NCBI RefSeq assembly: GCF_013300825.1
Contig: NZ_JAAIMY010000020.1
Span: forward strand, 1 to 64,000
Length of the DNA stretch: 64,000 nt
Source of the DNA: Blautia wexlerae
GTDB taxonomy: Bacteria; Bacillota; Clostridia; Lachnospirales; Lachnospiraceae
Direction of reading: 5' to 3'
Under the pieces are notes generated by a model. The model made no database searches, was not told the DNA's origin, and worked only from the letters and a program-made list of their open reading frames with translations. Positions 27,119 to 36,387 of this stretch are shown here, one piece after another (position 1 is the stretch's first letter; each line of letters begins with the position of its first letter). The position numbers and the translations under genes are program-made.

Positions 27119-27139
27119 CATTATCTGCTTATAACTGAC

Positions 27140-27227
27140 ACAGCCAGAACTTAACACTTTACTCTACAGCAATCCCCGTTCATCATACATGTGAGAGAAT
27201 TGCTATAATCATGCAGGCTCTGGCTGT
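27140..27227. other. nested inverted repeats downstream of rpiB
   Basis: ACAGCCAGA (27140-27148) pairs with TCTGGCTGT (27219-27227), and inside them TACAGCAAT (27165-27173) pairs with ATTGCTATA (27199-27207) with one wobble. The minus strand then reads GTGTCAG, with no U tract, so a simple terminator for rpiB is doubtful. Confidence 0.5.
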
Positions 27228-27252
27228 TTTATCAGTTTTCTTATTTTATGAC

Positions 27253-27684
27253 TTATTCAGTCTCTATCTGGTTAATTCTTCTGATATGTCTCTCATCGTT
27301 GGAAAACGGTGTATTCAAAAATGTATCCACTATCTTCAATGCCAGCCCAGGTCCTACAACTCTTCCACCCAGTGCAAGAATATTGGCATCATTGTGAAGT
27401 CTTGTAGCCTCTGCTGTAAAACAATCTGTGCAGACTGCAGCTCTGATTCCTTTAAACTTGTTTGCTGTAATGGAAATTCCGATACCTGTTCCGCAGATCA
27501 GGATTCCCTTCTCACATTCGCCGTCAAGAATTGCATGTGCAACCTTCTTTGCATATACCGGATAATCTACAGAATCCAGACTGTCACATCCATAATCTTT
27601 ATACTTGATTCCCTTTTCATCCAGATACTTCTTGATCTCCTGTTTCAGTTCATATCCACCATGATCACATCCTAAAGCTAACAT
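27253..27684 (-). CDS. rpiB: ribose-5-phosphate isomerase B
   Basis: A 143-aa enzyme of the RpiB/LacAB family that interconverts ribose 5-phosphate and ribulose 5-phosphate. The phosphate-binding start CDHGGYELK and the loop GILICGTGIGISITANK with the catalytic Cys are intact. A role on allose phosphate or another sugar phosphate is possible for family members. ATG follows AGGAGGAAGATTA. It lies 137 bp downstream of the threonylcarbamoyl-AMP synthase gene and is probably read with it. Confidence 0.95.
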   Translation of the reverse strand: MLALGCDHGGYELKQEIKKYLDEKGIKYKDYGCDSLDSVDYPVYAKKVAHAILDGECEKGILICGTGIGISITANKFKGIRAAVCTDCFTAEATRLHNDANILALGGRVVGPGLALKIVDTFLNTPFSNDERHIRRINQIETE

Positions 27685-27821
27685 TAATCTTCCTCCTGAA
27701 ATTAATTTATTTTCTTTACCTCTTCAGCAGACTATTTAAATGAATCTTCATTATCCATCTGGCCATTACTGCTGATAAGATTATATAGTCAGGCATATAT
27801 CTGCTTCACTACCTGATTATA

Positions 27822-28874
27822 TCATACCACCTGTATGATCTTATGTCCCGCTGCTTTCAGCAGACGGTTCATAATGGCCTGTCCCATTCTTGGTGTATAA
27901 AACGCTTCTGAATAAATAGACCTGACTGCACTCTGGTCAAAGTCCCGCAACACTTCATACAGATGATGCGCTATCGTCTCTTCTTCCTTCCGGCTTCCAA
28001 TGCTGACTACCAGACCTTCCGGATATCTGTCCTTTGTCTCGTCCGTTGCAATAATTCCAACCTGCTCGCCGTGTGCTTTCGCCTCCGCAGCCAGCTCATT
28101 GATCTTCTTCACAACAGCTTCCTCCGGTCCCTCAACAATTGCCAGATCTGCCTTCGGTGCATAATGGCGATATTTCATACCCGGTGCTTTCGGACGCACT
28201 TTGCTGTCAGCCGCAATCAGCCCCTTGTCCATCCTTACATCCCCCAGAGTCTCCTGAAGCATCTCCAGAGAAATATAACCCGGACGTAAAACCACCGGCA
28301 CATCCTCAGTAAAATCAACGATCGTAGACTCAAGACCGATTCCCACCTGGCCTCCGTCAATAATCATCTCAATCGCCTCGCCAAGATCCTCTTCTACATG
28401 CTGTGCAGTAGTCGGACTGGGTCTGCCTGAAGTGTTGGCACTGGGTGCTGCCACATAGCCGCCGGCAGCCTTGATCAGCTCCTGTGCAATCCTGTCGCTC
28501 GGAAACCGAACCGCCACACTGTCCAGACCACCCGTAGTTTCCTGTGGCACAAGATCCGACTTCGGAAGAATCATAGTCAGCGGACCCGGCCAGTACTTCT
28601 CTGCCAGGATCTTCGCCTTCTCCGGAACCTCAGCTACAATCGGAGCCAGCTTATCAAACTCTGCAATATGCACGATCAGCGGATTATCCGAAGGTCTTCC
28701 CTTCGCCGCATAAATTTTCATAGAAGCCTGCGGATTCAACGCATCCCCTCCAAGACCATACACAGTCTCCGTAGGAAACGCAACCAAACCACCCTGCTTC
28801 AAAATATCTCCACCACGCCGGATAGCCTCCATATCAAGATTATCCGCTGTCATGGATACAACTTCTGCTCTCAT
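27822..28874 (-). CDS. L-threonylcarbamoyladenylate synthase, Sua5 type
   Basis: A 350-aa enzyme that makes threonylcarbamoyl-AMP from threonine, bicarbonate and ATP, the first step of t6A37 tRNA modification. The N-terminal YrdC domain (about 15-205) has FPTETVYGLGGDA and the KxR-like substrate pocket; the C-terminal Sua5 domain follows after an APGMKYRHYAPK linker. This is the long Sua5 form rather than the short TsaC. ATG follows AGAAGGCAGG. Promoter candidate at 28945-28973. Confidence 0.95.
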   Translation of the reverse strand: MRAEVVSMTADNLDMEAIRRGGDILKQGGLVAFPTETVYGLGGDALNPQASMKIYAAKGRPSDNPLIVHIAEFDKLAPIVAEVPEKAKILAEKYWPGPLTMILPKSDLVPQETTGGLDSVAVRFPSDRIAQELIKAAGGYVAAPSANTSGRPSPTTAQHVEEDLGEAIEMIIDGGQVGIGLESTIVDFTEDVPVVLRPGYISLEMLQETLGDVRMDKGLIAADSKVRPKAPGMKYRHYAPKADLAIVEGPEEAVVKKINELAAEAKAHGEQVGIIATDETKDRYPEGLVVSIGSRKEEETIAHHLYEVLRDFDQSAVRSIYSEAFYTPRMGQAIMNRLLKAAGHKIIQVV

Positions 28875-28944
28875 TAAATTCCTGCCTTCTTTTCACTTCG
28901 TTAATTTCTTTTATTTATTGCATTTTTATTATTCCACAATTGCT

Positions 28945-28973
28945 ATTGTACACGATTTTTCAGGTTTTGTCTC
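28945..28973 (-). promoter_or_regulatory. promoter of the Sua5 gene
   Basis: GAGACA, 17-bp spacer, TACAAT on the minus strand, with TG two bases upstream of the -10. The sequence across and after the -10 (CAATTGTGGAAT) recurs at 38181-38196. Confidence 0.6.
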
Positions 28974-29095
28974 TATATTTATTCATCTTTTACAAAGCTT
29001 GCAAATGAATCATAAAAGATTATGGATTTCTGTATCTGTAAATTTTACTTTTCTTCTCTTTACTGCCTAATAATTATTCTCCCAACCAATAACCA

Positions 29096-29207
29096 GCGTA
29101 AAAAAATATTTCATTTCCTGTGCATTTGCAGGGTACTTAGATATTTTTAGCGGCTTAGAATATCTTAGTGCCCGAAACCGCACAGGAAATGAAATATTTT
29201 TTTACGC
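29096..29207. repeat. 112-bp near-perfect palindrome
   Basis: Two 28-base arms (29096-29123 and 29180-29207) are exact inverted complements, starting GCGTAAAAAAATATTTC. Inside them GGGTACTTAGATATT (29131-29145) pairs with AATATCTTAGTGCCC at 13 of 15. The whole forms one long hairpin on either strand. It fills the gap 28875-29265 between two same-strand genes together with a conventional terminator and the Sua5 promoter. No ORF of note. It could be a MITE-like element or a structured RNA. Confidence 0.85.
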
Positions 29208-29227
29208 GTCCCTTTTTGACCCAAACA

Positions 29228-29258
29228 AAAAATGGCGACACAAACTGCCGCCATTTTT
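29228..29258 (-). terminator. terminator of the DUF2298 gene
   Basis: AAAAATGGCG and CGCCATTTTT form a 10-bp stem with U tract, 8 bases past the stop. Confidence 0.88.
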
Positions 29259-29265
29259 CACTCTC

Positions 29266-31503
29266 TTACTTATTAATCTTAAGAATATAAGTACTATACA
29301 CCTCATCCTGGAACACCACTTCTCCAAGTGACTTCAGCACATCCTCATTCAATGCCTCCCCATATTTCTCCCTCTCTTTCGATCCGACAAAAATATAAGA
29401 AACATCATACTCTTCCAGCAGCTCCTTCACATACTCCTCATCCAAAGAAGTATAAATACTCTCAATATCCGCGCTCTTCTCATTCAAATCCGCAGTATCA
29501 TCTCTCCACAGCCACTCATGCACATACCATCCCAGCACAGTCGGAAGCCCTGTCATAGCAGAAACACGCTCATAACCACTATAGCTGTCCCCGTTCGCCT
29601 CAAGCACAACCGGTGACCCTTTCACATTCTTCTTCAGCCATTTAATACCAGACACATCCTCTGTGAAATCATTTGACAAGAAAGATGTCGCATTCAATCC
29701 TTTATATTCAAAAGGCTCCCATACCTTTCCAAACCACGCATACACACTGTTTCCAAAATAACCAAAGGTCCAGCAAAGCAGTACCAGACCGATCACTGAC
29801 ACAACCTTAAACACTTTCTTGCGTGCAGCCACCAGCATACGGAAAATACCATATCCCATGGTCATACCAAACAGCATATACGCCTGATAAGTCAGCTTAA
29901 ACATAGTATTTGCCCTGGCGTTCCCATTTTCGTAAATATCTCTTACATAAACCAACTCCGGAATCACGATCAGCCCGATTGCACAGAGTCCCATGACAAT
30001 CGCAAACAGATCCGGCACAGAGATTGCTTTCATCAGTCTATACAGACTTCTGTTCGCACCACCACGAAGCTTCTCCCAGATAATATAAATGATCAGCAGA
30101 ACTGTCAGAACCACCGGCAGCCCCCACAAAATCAGCAGCTGATGGATCATAGAATGATTCTGTGCAATTCCCACACCTTTAAACATGCTGTCAAACTGCA
30201 AAGTAAACGGCAGAGAAACAACGTATGAGATTACAATGATCTCCACTGCCTGAACCGCAGTCACAGACAGAATCCTCTTCACTCTGCCATCAAACTGTAC
30301 AATATTGGTAAACAGCACCACTCCACCGGTCACCACGAAATAAATAATAAAATCCCAGAAATTCGTAAACCGAAACATACCGATCATCACTGCTGCCAGC
30401 AGGATATGCGGAATGAGAAGCTGCTTCTTCCAGAACTCTTTTCGTCCAGGTTTCATGATCACTGCTTCTCTCATCCGCACACTTCGCATCCAGGTATAAA
30501 GAAGTCCCACCAGAAACAGCACAAACATTACATTTACCACATGGGCATGGAGATCTCCCAGTACAAAAGAATAGCATGGAAATTCATGGATTGTCTTGTC
30601 CGGCACATCCGGATTGTATCCAATATAACGGGTCGCATCCGGAAACCAGTAACTATCCGCTTCTTTTCCCTGAAGCTTCTGGATCCATGGAATAATCTTG
30701 CTGTAAACCACATAATGCATATTTCCTGCAATTGATACAGAAAGTCCTGCTATGATCCCGGACACTGCCGGCACACAGCGTTTCTTTCCTGTCAGGCTTC
30801 CCTTAAGCCTGTCCACAGACATCTGGTAAACCAGTGAAAACGGAAGCACAAACGCAAATGCAGCCACAAAGGTACGCATCAGATTGTAAGTGAGTTCTAC
30901 TTTACTGCCAGTCAGCTTCGTTAGAAATACTGCAAAATACTGTCCGCCATAATAATAGTTGATCGTACCTTCTGAATACCACAGATCTCTTGCAGGAAGT
31001 GTCGTACTTCTCATCATTGCTTCCATGAAACCATAATCCATAAATTTCTCAGTTCCGTATGCCTGCGGGCGGAATCCTGCGAAATAAGTCCACATCAGGA
31101 AAAATACAAAGAACAGAATTTCCTCCCCGTAAATCAGTTTTCCCTTTCCAGACGGAAAGCAGTCAATTCCATTCTTTCCCTGAAAATGATATAAAACCCC
31201 ACAGCCCACTGCACATACAACAGACACACCGATACATGTCGCTGCAGTAAATGGCAGTATCTTCACAGTTACCAGAAGCCATGTAAGAAAACCCGTCACA
31301 GTAATCGCCAGCACTTTTGAAAACATCCAGCCTTTATCCTCAAATCCGACAAACATTCTCCCTGTCACAGGCATGGCAACCATTCCCATCAGAAATACCA
31401 ACAGCCACCAGGTCCAGAATGTCCATACATCTCCTTTTAACAGAAATGCAGACAGCCCTGCAAGAGCTGCTGCAAGAAGCACTCTCGGTGCCCATTTCTT
31501 CAT
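29266..31503 (-). CDS. DUF2298 (Chlor_Arch_YYY) polytopic membrane protein
   Basis: A 745-aa protein with roughly 14-16 hydrophobic segments. The tyrosine-rich TINYYYGGQYFAVFL and the neighbouring RPQAYGTEKFMDYGFM identify the Chlor_Arch_YYY/DUF2298 family, which is believed to be a GT-C-like glycosyltransferase group; no reaction is known to me. A soluble C-terminal part of about 130 residues (from KWLKKNVKGSPVVLEANGD) resembles the extracellular domain of PMT/ArnT-like enzymes. ATG at 31503 is preceded by AAGGAGGACGTACAG; an ATG 7 codons upstream actually lies before that site. Downstream of, and probably co-transcribed with, another giant membrane protein. Confidence 0.85.
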   Translation of the reverse strand: MKKWAPRVLLAAALAGLSAFLLKGDVWTFWTWWLLVFLMGMVAMPVTGRMFVGFEDKGWMFSKVLAITVTGFLTWLLVTVKILPFTAATCIGVSVVCAVGCGVLYHFQGKNGIDCFPSGKGKLIYGEEILFFVFFLMWTYFAGFRPQAYGTEKFMDYGFMEAMMRSTTLPARDLWYSEGTINYYYGGQYFAVFLTKLTGSKVELTYNLMRTFVAAFAFVLPFSLVYQMSVDRLKGSLTGKKRCVPAVSGIIAGLSVSIAGNMHYVVYSKIIPWIQKLQGKEADSYWFPDATRYIGYNPDVPDKTIHEFPCYSFVLGDLHAHVVNVMFVLFLVGLLYTWMRSVRMREAVIMKPGRKEFWKKQLLIPHILLAAVMIGMFRFTNFWDFIIYFVVTGGVVLFTNIVQFDGRVKRILSVTAVQAVEIIVISYVVSLPFTLQFDSMFKGVGIAQNHSMIHQLLILWGLPVVLTVLLIIYIIWEKLRGGANRSLYRLMKAISVPDLFAIVMGLCAIGLIVIPELVYVRDIYENGNARANTMFKLTYQAYMLFGMTMGYGIFRMLVAARKKVFKVVSVIGLVLLCWTFGYFGNSVYAWFGKVWEPFEYKGLNATSFLSNDFTEDVSGIKWLKKNVKGSPVVLEANGDSYSGYERVSAMTGLPTVLGWYVHEWLWRDDTADLNEKSADIESIYTSLDEEYVKELLEEYDVSYIFVGSKEREKYGEALNEDVLKSLGEVVFQDEVYSTYILKINK

Positions 31504-31642
31504 CTGTACGTCCTCCTTAATCATTTATAAAATTATTGTGGTTACTATAATCTTACATATTCTCTCTTATCTATGTAAATCCGTGATTACCCGGATCATA
31601 ATCATAAGCCCGGAATAATCCTCATAATAATACATTTGAGGA

Positions 31643-33655
31643 TTATTCTGTTGTCTTATAAATCCTTATCCGTCCATCCTGAGTCTCATAAACCTTTTCA
31701 TATGCTGCAGCAATTGTCTCTTCATGACATTCCTGCTGTTCAAATTCCGACCCTTCTTCAAACAGAATATAGGTTATTTTTTCCTGTTGTACTGTTTTTT
31801 TCAAGGTTTCGCTGTCAGATGTGGTGTATATCGTCACAGCCTGTGCAGCCCTGTAATTCGTATCATAACCTGCAGACCATGCATAATATGGCCATCCACA
31901 GTAAAGCATAGCTCCGGACATCGTCACTTCATTCATGCTGTACTCAGGAGTAAGTAAAAGATCGTTTTTCTCCAGATTCTCCTCCAGCCACTGGGTCAAC
32001 TCGCTATTCATATTTACAGTCACACGTCTGCCCGGGCCATTTCCTTTTACGATTACAATAAAGTCATAGATTCCGGTGGCACTCAGAGATATCACTAATA
32101 CTATTGCCAGTATCTTTCCCATAGTTTTCTGTATCCCGGACCGCCCATTTCTCCATTTCCAAAGGCTGCATACTGCCCATGCCCAAAAAGTCGTCAGAAA
32201 CGCATATGATATCATGATATATTTATGATTTACATTAATGTCCGGTGTCATCAGAAGCACAAATGCAAAAATCGCCGGAAACAGGAAACTCACAAGGATT
32301 GCTCTCTCCCGTCTTCTCATAAACCATACCATCAATACCAGTCCAAGAAAAAAAACTCCACTCATCCAGAACAGATATTTCACAACTCCCGGGACAGTCT
32401 TATCCTCTGCCAGAAATCCCAGATAAATCTGAGGACTCATAGCACTTCCAACAATAAAAATCTTTGACTGAAGCCAGGAAAAGAAGATGGATACCCCCGC
32501 CATGACAGCATAATCCACTTTTCCATCCGAGAAAATCGCAAAACCACACAAAATCAGCAGACCACCGATCACTGCTGCCCCATTCCAGAACGCACACAGA
32601 CCCAGAAACATTCCCATAAGCAGTGCCTGATCCAGATTTCTGCTTTTCCATCCTTCCTTCGAAAAGATTCTGTTTTTTATCCAGAGTATTCCCTTCTCTT
32701 CATGTGCCGTCCCGGCTTCCAGCCAGTCCATAAACAGATATAGTGCCAAAGTCACCATCAGAAGTCCAAATGCCAGATGCCTCTGATTAAGATAAACATT
32801 AAAGTTCCACAATCCCCAGTTCTCATTGACAGTATATCCGATAAAGGAAGTATTTTCTTCCAGGGTTTCCACAAGATTCCCTACCTGGATATGTTCCCAT
32901 GCAAATCTGAAAAAAGCCATTCCGCTCCTGAAAAAGAACAGAAACAATGCCAGTACACCACAGTACATTTTGCCTGTAATCCTAAGTGCAAGCTGATATA
33001 ACAGCATAAGAAATCCCACAAGCGACAAGGTACTTACAATATTATAGGCAAAGTCCATACGCATTCCAAGATATTCCAGATTTCCTGTGAGAAACTGAAA
33101 CATAAAATGATACTTTACATCTGCACCTCCATAATGAGGATACTGTGTGGGAAAATTATTTCCTGCAGAAAAAGAACGCATCATTGCCGTATGTGGTGCA
33201 TAATCTCCATACACAGTCAGACCTGAATACAGGATTCCGTCTTTTATATAGAAAACATAGAACATCATATATGTAATAAATACAGTCAGCAGACCAAAGA
33301 GTAATATTTCCTTTTTTAATCTGCGCCTATCCTGTGTTTTATCAATATTCCATATCCTGTAACTCCCCTGTTTTCTGTATTTCTGTACGCTGATCAGTAT
33401 CATAATAACTGCAGCACCTGTCATCCCGATAATATTTCCATACAAAAGTGGTTTTTCAGCTCTTCCCACAACACTGAAAAACCAGGAAATAATATATACC
33501 GCCCAGGTCAGTAAAAGTGTTCCGATTCCAAAAGAAGCCGGAAGTATGAGCCAGATACGATTAATCCCTGACACACCCCTTCCCTCTCCTGTCAGTATTT
33601 TCGATGCTTCACAGCCCAGCATTCCGGCCAGAAGCAGATAAATAATTCCAAGCAT
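31643..33655 (-). CDS. large polytopic membrane protein, GT-C-like
   Basis: A 670-aa protein with about 14 predicted helices and a soluble C-terminal part of about 110 residues. YGDYAPHTAMMRSFSAG followed by NFPTQYPHYGGADVKYHFM is an early extracellular loop with acidic and aromatic residues, the kind of place where GT-C transferases keep catalytic Asp. I do not recognise a named family. ATG at 33655 is preceded by GGGAGAAATT; the frame extends 22 codons more without a ribosome site. The pairing with the DUF2298 gene 139 bp downstream suggests both act on lipid-linked sugars at the outer face, which is inference. Confidence 0.8.
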   Translation of the reverse strand: MLGIIYLLLAGMLGCEASKILTGEGRGVSGINRIWLILPASFGIGTLLLTWAVYIISWFFSVVGRAEKPLLYGNIIGMTGAAVIMILISVQKYRKQGSYRIWNIDKTQDRRRLKKEILLFGLLTVFITYMMFYVFYIKDGILYSGLTVYGDYAPHTAMMRSFSAGNNFPTQYPHYGGADVKYHFMFQFLTGNLEYLGMRMDFAYNIVSTLSLVGFLMLLYQLALRITGKMYCGVLALFLFFFRSGMAFFRFAWEHIQVGNLVETLEENTSFIGYTVNENWGLWNFNVYLNQRHLAFGLLMVTLALYLFMDWLEAGTAHEEKGILWIKNRIFSKEGWKSRNLDQALLMGMFLGLCAFWNGAAVIGGLLILCGFAIFSDGKVDYAVMAGVSIFFSWLQSKIFIVGSAMSPQIYLGFLAEDKTVPGVVKYLFWMSGVFFLGLVLMVWFMRRRERAILVSFLFPAIFAFVLLMTPDINVNHKYIMISYAFLTTFWAWAVCSLWKWRNGRSGIQKTMGKILAIVLVISLSATGIYDFIVIVKGNGPGRRVTVNMNSELTQWLEENLEKNDLLLTPEYSMNEVTMSGAMLYCGWPYYAWSAGYDTNYRAAQAVTIYTTSDSETLKKTVQQEKITYILFEEGSEFEQQECHEETIAAAYEKVYETQDGRIRIYKTTE

Positions 33656-33779
33656 AATTTCTCCCTGTACATTTCCCCTCCATGCAGATACATATATCCT
33701 CCCGGGGATTTTCTCAAACACGTATCAGTATAACAAAAATCCCTACTTATTAAAAGCAAGTTCACATAAATTAAACATT

Positions 33780-34475
33780 TTAAATTTGGGGCTGCTTGAG
33801 ATACTGTTCAATCCCTTTCACTATGGCTTCCGCTATTTTATTCTGATATTCTTCTTTGCAGAGAAGTCCGGCCTCTTCCGGATTAGTCAGAAAACCACAC
33901 TCTACAATATTCAAAACACTTTCACTTCTTTTTAGCAGATAATATGTTTTATTACCTTTTGCCACACGGGGGCGTTTTACTTTCAGCTCCAAATTCAGTT
34001 CTTCCTGGATAAACTCTGCCAGATTTTTTCCCTGAACAGAATCTTCATAATAAAACACCTGGGGACCGCATACAGCCGGATCCTGATAGCTGTTCTGATG
34101 AACACTTATGCACAGCACAGGTCTGTATTTCTTAATCATAGCAATCCTGCACTGCATATCCTGTGCCTTCTGATTTCTGCTGTCCTCCTCATAAAGACCC
34201 TTATCTTTTTCCCTTGTCATAATTACAGAAAATCCTTGTTTCTCCAGAGAATTCTTTAATTTTACAGCAATCTGAAGATTGATTCCCTTTTCTTCCAGTC
34301 CATTCACTCCAATCATTCCCGGATCTGCCCCACCATGTCCTGCATCCACCAGAATGATTTGGGAATTTTCTGTCGAGCTCATAGTCTCTGAAACTTCAGC
34401 AGCCTGCTTTGACAGAATGAGAAAACTGACGAGAAGCAGGCACCCTAACATTAATTCCAGGCCATATTTTTTCAA
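33780..34475 (-). CDS. cwlD: N-acetylmuramoyl-L-alanine amidase, CwlD-like
   Basis: A 231-aa zinc amidase of the Amidase_3 family with an N-terminal helix (about 7-22) as signal anchor. Motifs: VDAGHGGADPG with Zn ligand His47, SVHQNSY with the later His, and NIVECGFLTNPEEA with the catalytic Glu. In Bacillus and Clostridium CwlD removes peptides from muramic acid so muramic-delta-lactam can form in spore cortex. Length matches CwlD. The start is TTG, 9 bases after AGGAGG; that ribosome site lies within an inverted repeat whose other arm is 100 bases upstream. Confidence 0.88.
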   Translation of the reverse strand: MKKYGLELMLGCLLLVSFLILSKQAAEVSETMSSTENSQIILVDAGHGGADPGMIGVNGLEEKGINLQIAVKLKNSLEKQGFSVIMTREKDKGLYEEDSRNQKAQDMQCRIAMIKKYRPVLCISVHQNSYQDPAVCGPQVFYYEDSVQGKNLAEFIQEELNLELKVKRPRVAKGNKTYYLLKRSESVLNIVECGFLTNPEEAGLLCKEEYQNKIAEAIVKGIEQYLKQPQI

Positions 34476-34479
34476 ACTA

Positions 34480-34616
34480 AAAACACCTCCTGAGACATCT
34501 TTTACAGTCTACGGGAAAATTCACTATTCCTGTAGATTGGCTATAGCAATTCCATAAAATAATGCAATCAGTATTTCATAAAATTCTATATTAATATATG
34601 TCTCAGAAGATGTTTT
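34480..34616 (-). promoter_or_regulatory. inverted repeat able to occlude the cwlD ribosome site, with a promoter between the arms
   Basis: In minus-strand sense AAAACATCTTCTGAGACAT (34616-34598) can pair over all 19 positions, counting two G-U, with ATGTCTCAGGAGGTGTTTT (34498-34480), which contains the cwlD AGGAGG. Between them TTGCAT-N16-TATAGC is a possible promoter. Read-through RNA from the GH18 gene would carry both arms and hide the ribosome site; RNA from the inner promoter would not. Confidence 0.6.
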
Positions 34617-34639
34617 TATAGCCTGCTGATGCAGAACTT

Positions 34640-36289
34640 TTAATTATTCAGATTGTCCGAAATTACCTGCCAGATTCCGCTGTTTTCAAATCCAAGCTTC
34701 CATGCGGAAACTCCTGCAAGGTCATATTTGGATACCAGCTTTACTTTCTCAGCAACCGACTGAGCATCCTCAAGCCATATCTGATAGGTAGAATTATCTA
34801 TATCATATTTTCCATAATTCTGGGAGGTTGTCTTATCCCAGTAGGTTTCCACATTACTCTCGGCAATTGTCTGCTGTGCCTGGTCCATGCCGATTGCTTC
34901 ACTGGTTACATTTCCCCCTGTGGTTCTCCACAGTCTGGTGTAAAACGGAATGGCATTGATCACACGTTCAGCCGGAACCTCCTCCAGTGTATCCTGGATT
35001 CCCTGTTCCACCCATGGAAGAGATGCCACAGAACCGGCTTCAGATCCTACATAATGCTCGTCATATCCCATGATGATCACATAATCTACAACCCTTCCCT
35101 GCTCAGCCCGATCATAATGGCTGGTAAAATCCTCAGGGACCGGATTATCCACAGAGAGAACCAGATTATTCTTATGGCACTCTATGGAAAGTTCTCTCAG
35201 AAATTCCAGAAAATGAATTCCCACATCCTCGCTGAGTGATTCAAAATCCACATTAATGCCATCCATTCCCACGTCTTGGGCTGCCTGGATCAACTGACTG
35301 ATAATATTCTGTCTCGCCGCAGTGCTGGAAAGTGTTTCCGTTGTACTTACTTCCTGTGTAAAGTTGTCGATCAGTCCCCATACCTGAAGCCCCTTTTCAT
35401 GAGCCTGTGATACATAATCTGCACTTGCTATATTTGCAATATTTCCTGATGTATCTGTCAGATAGAACCAGGTAGGTGAGATTACATTCACACCTGTCAT
35501 ATTTGCTGTCGCATCCGCAAAATAGGCATTGGCATCTGTAGAAGTCACCTGATGCCATACCATATTGACCTTACTGTCCATAGTCAGATAAGAATAATTT
35601 TCCTTTTTGAAGTTTCGTTCAATTTTTGTCTTCTCTGCTTCTCCAACCATCTTCTTATCTATATATCCGATATATCCGTCATCTGTAGCTACCTGATCCC
35701 AGTTTTCCATTTCTTCAATAAGCCGAAGTTGCTCACCTTTCTTCGCAGAAGTAAGAATGGCAGATTTAATTCCACCGCGATAGCGTATGCTGGTATTTTT
35801 CTTAACCGTGACTGTTTTTATATTTTTAAATTTATACTGTATGGCAATCCTGTATGGATCTTTTGTAATATATGCGTCAAGATCTGTATATTCCTGCACA
35901 TACGTAAGATTCAGATACACTTTTCCATCTTTCACCCATACCTTGTCTCCTGCCTCAGACGATGCACTCACAGAAGTCAGCTCTGAAGGTGTGGCATAAA
36001 GTATCTGCTGATTGTCAGAATCCCAGTAATATCTCTGATTCAGATAAGTATTCACCACATCCAGCGGTAAATAAACTCTGTCTCCGTCCACCAGTCCACG
36101 CTCCTCCAGTTTCTCAGTTCCAAGAACCAGTGCAATTTCCCCTTCTGCCATTTCTCCATAATATTCATTCATATCCATTTTCTTAGAAGATGGTATGTAT
36201 TTCATTACTACATGAGTGACAAGTCCAAGAATCGCAACAAGGATCACCATAGCCACAACTGCGATAATTGGTTTATACTTTTTATCCAT
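34640..36289 (-). CDS. GH18 glycosidase with SH3-like and CuAO-like N-terminal domains (YdhD/YaaH-like)
   Basis: A 549-aa protein. An N-terminal helix (about 8-30) anchors it; residues 40-140 resemble the copper-amine-oxidase N-terminal repeat, about 160-215 an SH3b wall-binding domain (LRLIEEMENWDQVATDDGYIG). The C-terminal GH18 barrel has DGINVDFES with catalytic Glu350. Relatives are spore cortex or wall N-acetylglucosaminidases. ATG at 36289 follows AAAGGA; an upstream extension of 19 codons has no ribosome site. The leader upstream is structured. Next gene is the cwlD-like amidase, so a wall/cortex role for the pair is reasonable. Confidence 0.88.
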   Translation of the reverse strand: MDKKYKPIIAVVAMVILVAILGLVTHVVMKYIPSSKKMDMNEYYGEMAEGEIALVLGTEKLEERGLVDGDRVYLPLDVVNTYLNQRYYWDSDNQQILYATPSELTSVSASSEAGDKVWVKDGKVYLNLTYVQEYTDLDAYITKDPYRIAIQYKFKNIKTVTVKKNTSIRYRGGIKSAILTSAKKGEQLRLIEEMENWDQVATDDGYIGYIDKKMVGEAEKTKIERNFKKENYSYLTMDSKVNMVWHQVTSTDANAYFADATANMTGVNVISPTWFYLTDTSGNIANIASADYVSQAHEKGLQVWGLIDNFTQEVSTTETLSSTAARQNIISQLIQAAQDVGMDGINVDFESLSEDVGIHFLEFLRELSIECHKNNLVLSVDNPVPEDFTSHYDRAEQGRVVDYVIIMGYDEHYVGSEAGSVASLPWVEQGIQDTLEEVPAERVINAIPFYTRLWRTTGGNVTSEAIGMDQAQQTIAESNVETYWDKTTSQNYGKYDIDNSTYQIWLEDAQSVAEKVKLVSKYDLAGVSAWKLGFENSGIWQVISDNLNN

Positions 36290-36387
36290 AATATTTTTTC
36301 CTTTCAGTAAATATTGTGTTACCGAAAACACAGCAGACAGTAACACGATTGTTATTGATACATCAGCTCACAGAAAGGTATGTCATG

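Noticed and set aside
29328-29558. Open frames on the plus strand opposite the DUF2298 gene and many similar ones
   Set aside because: They are antisense shadows of well-supported genes, without ribosome sites or family features.
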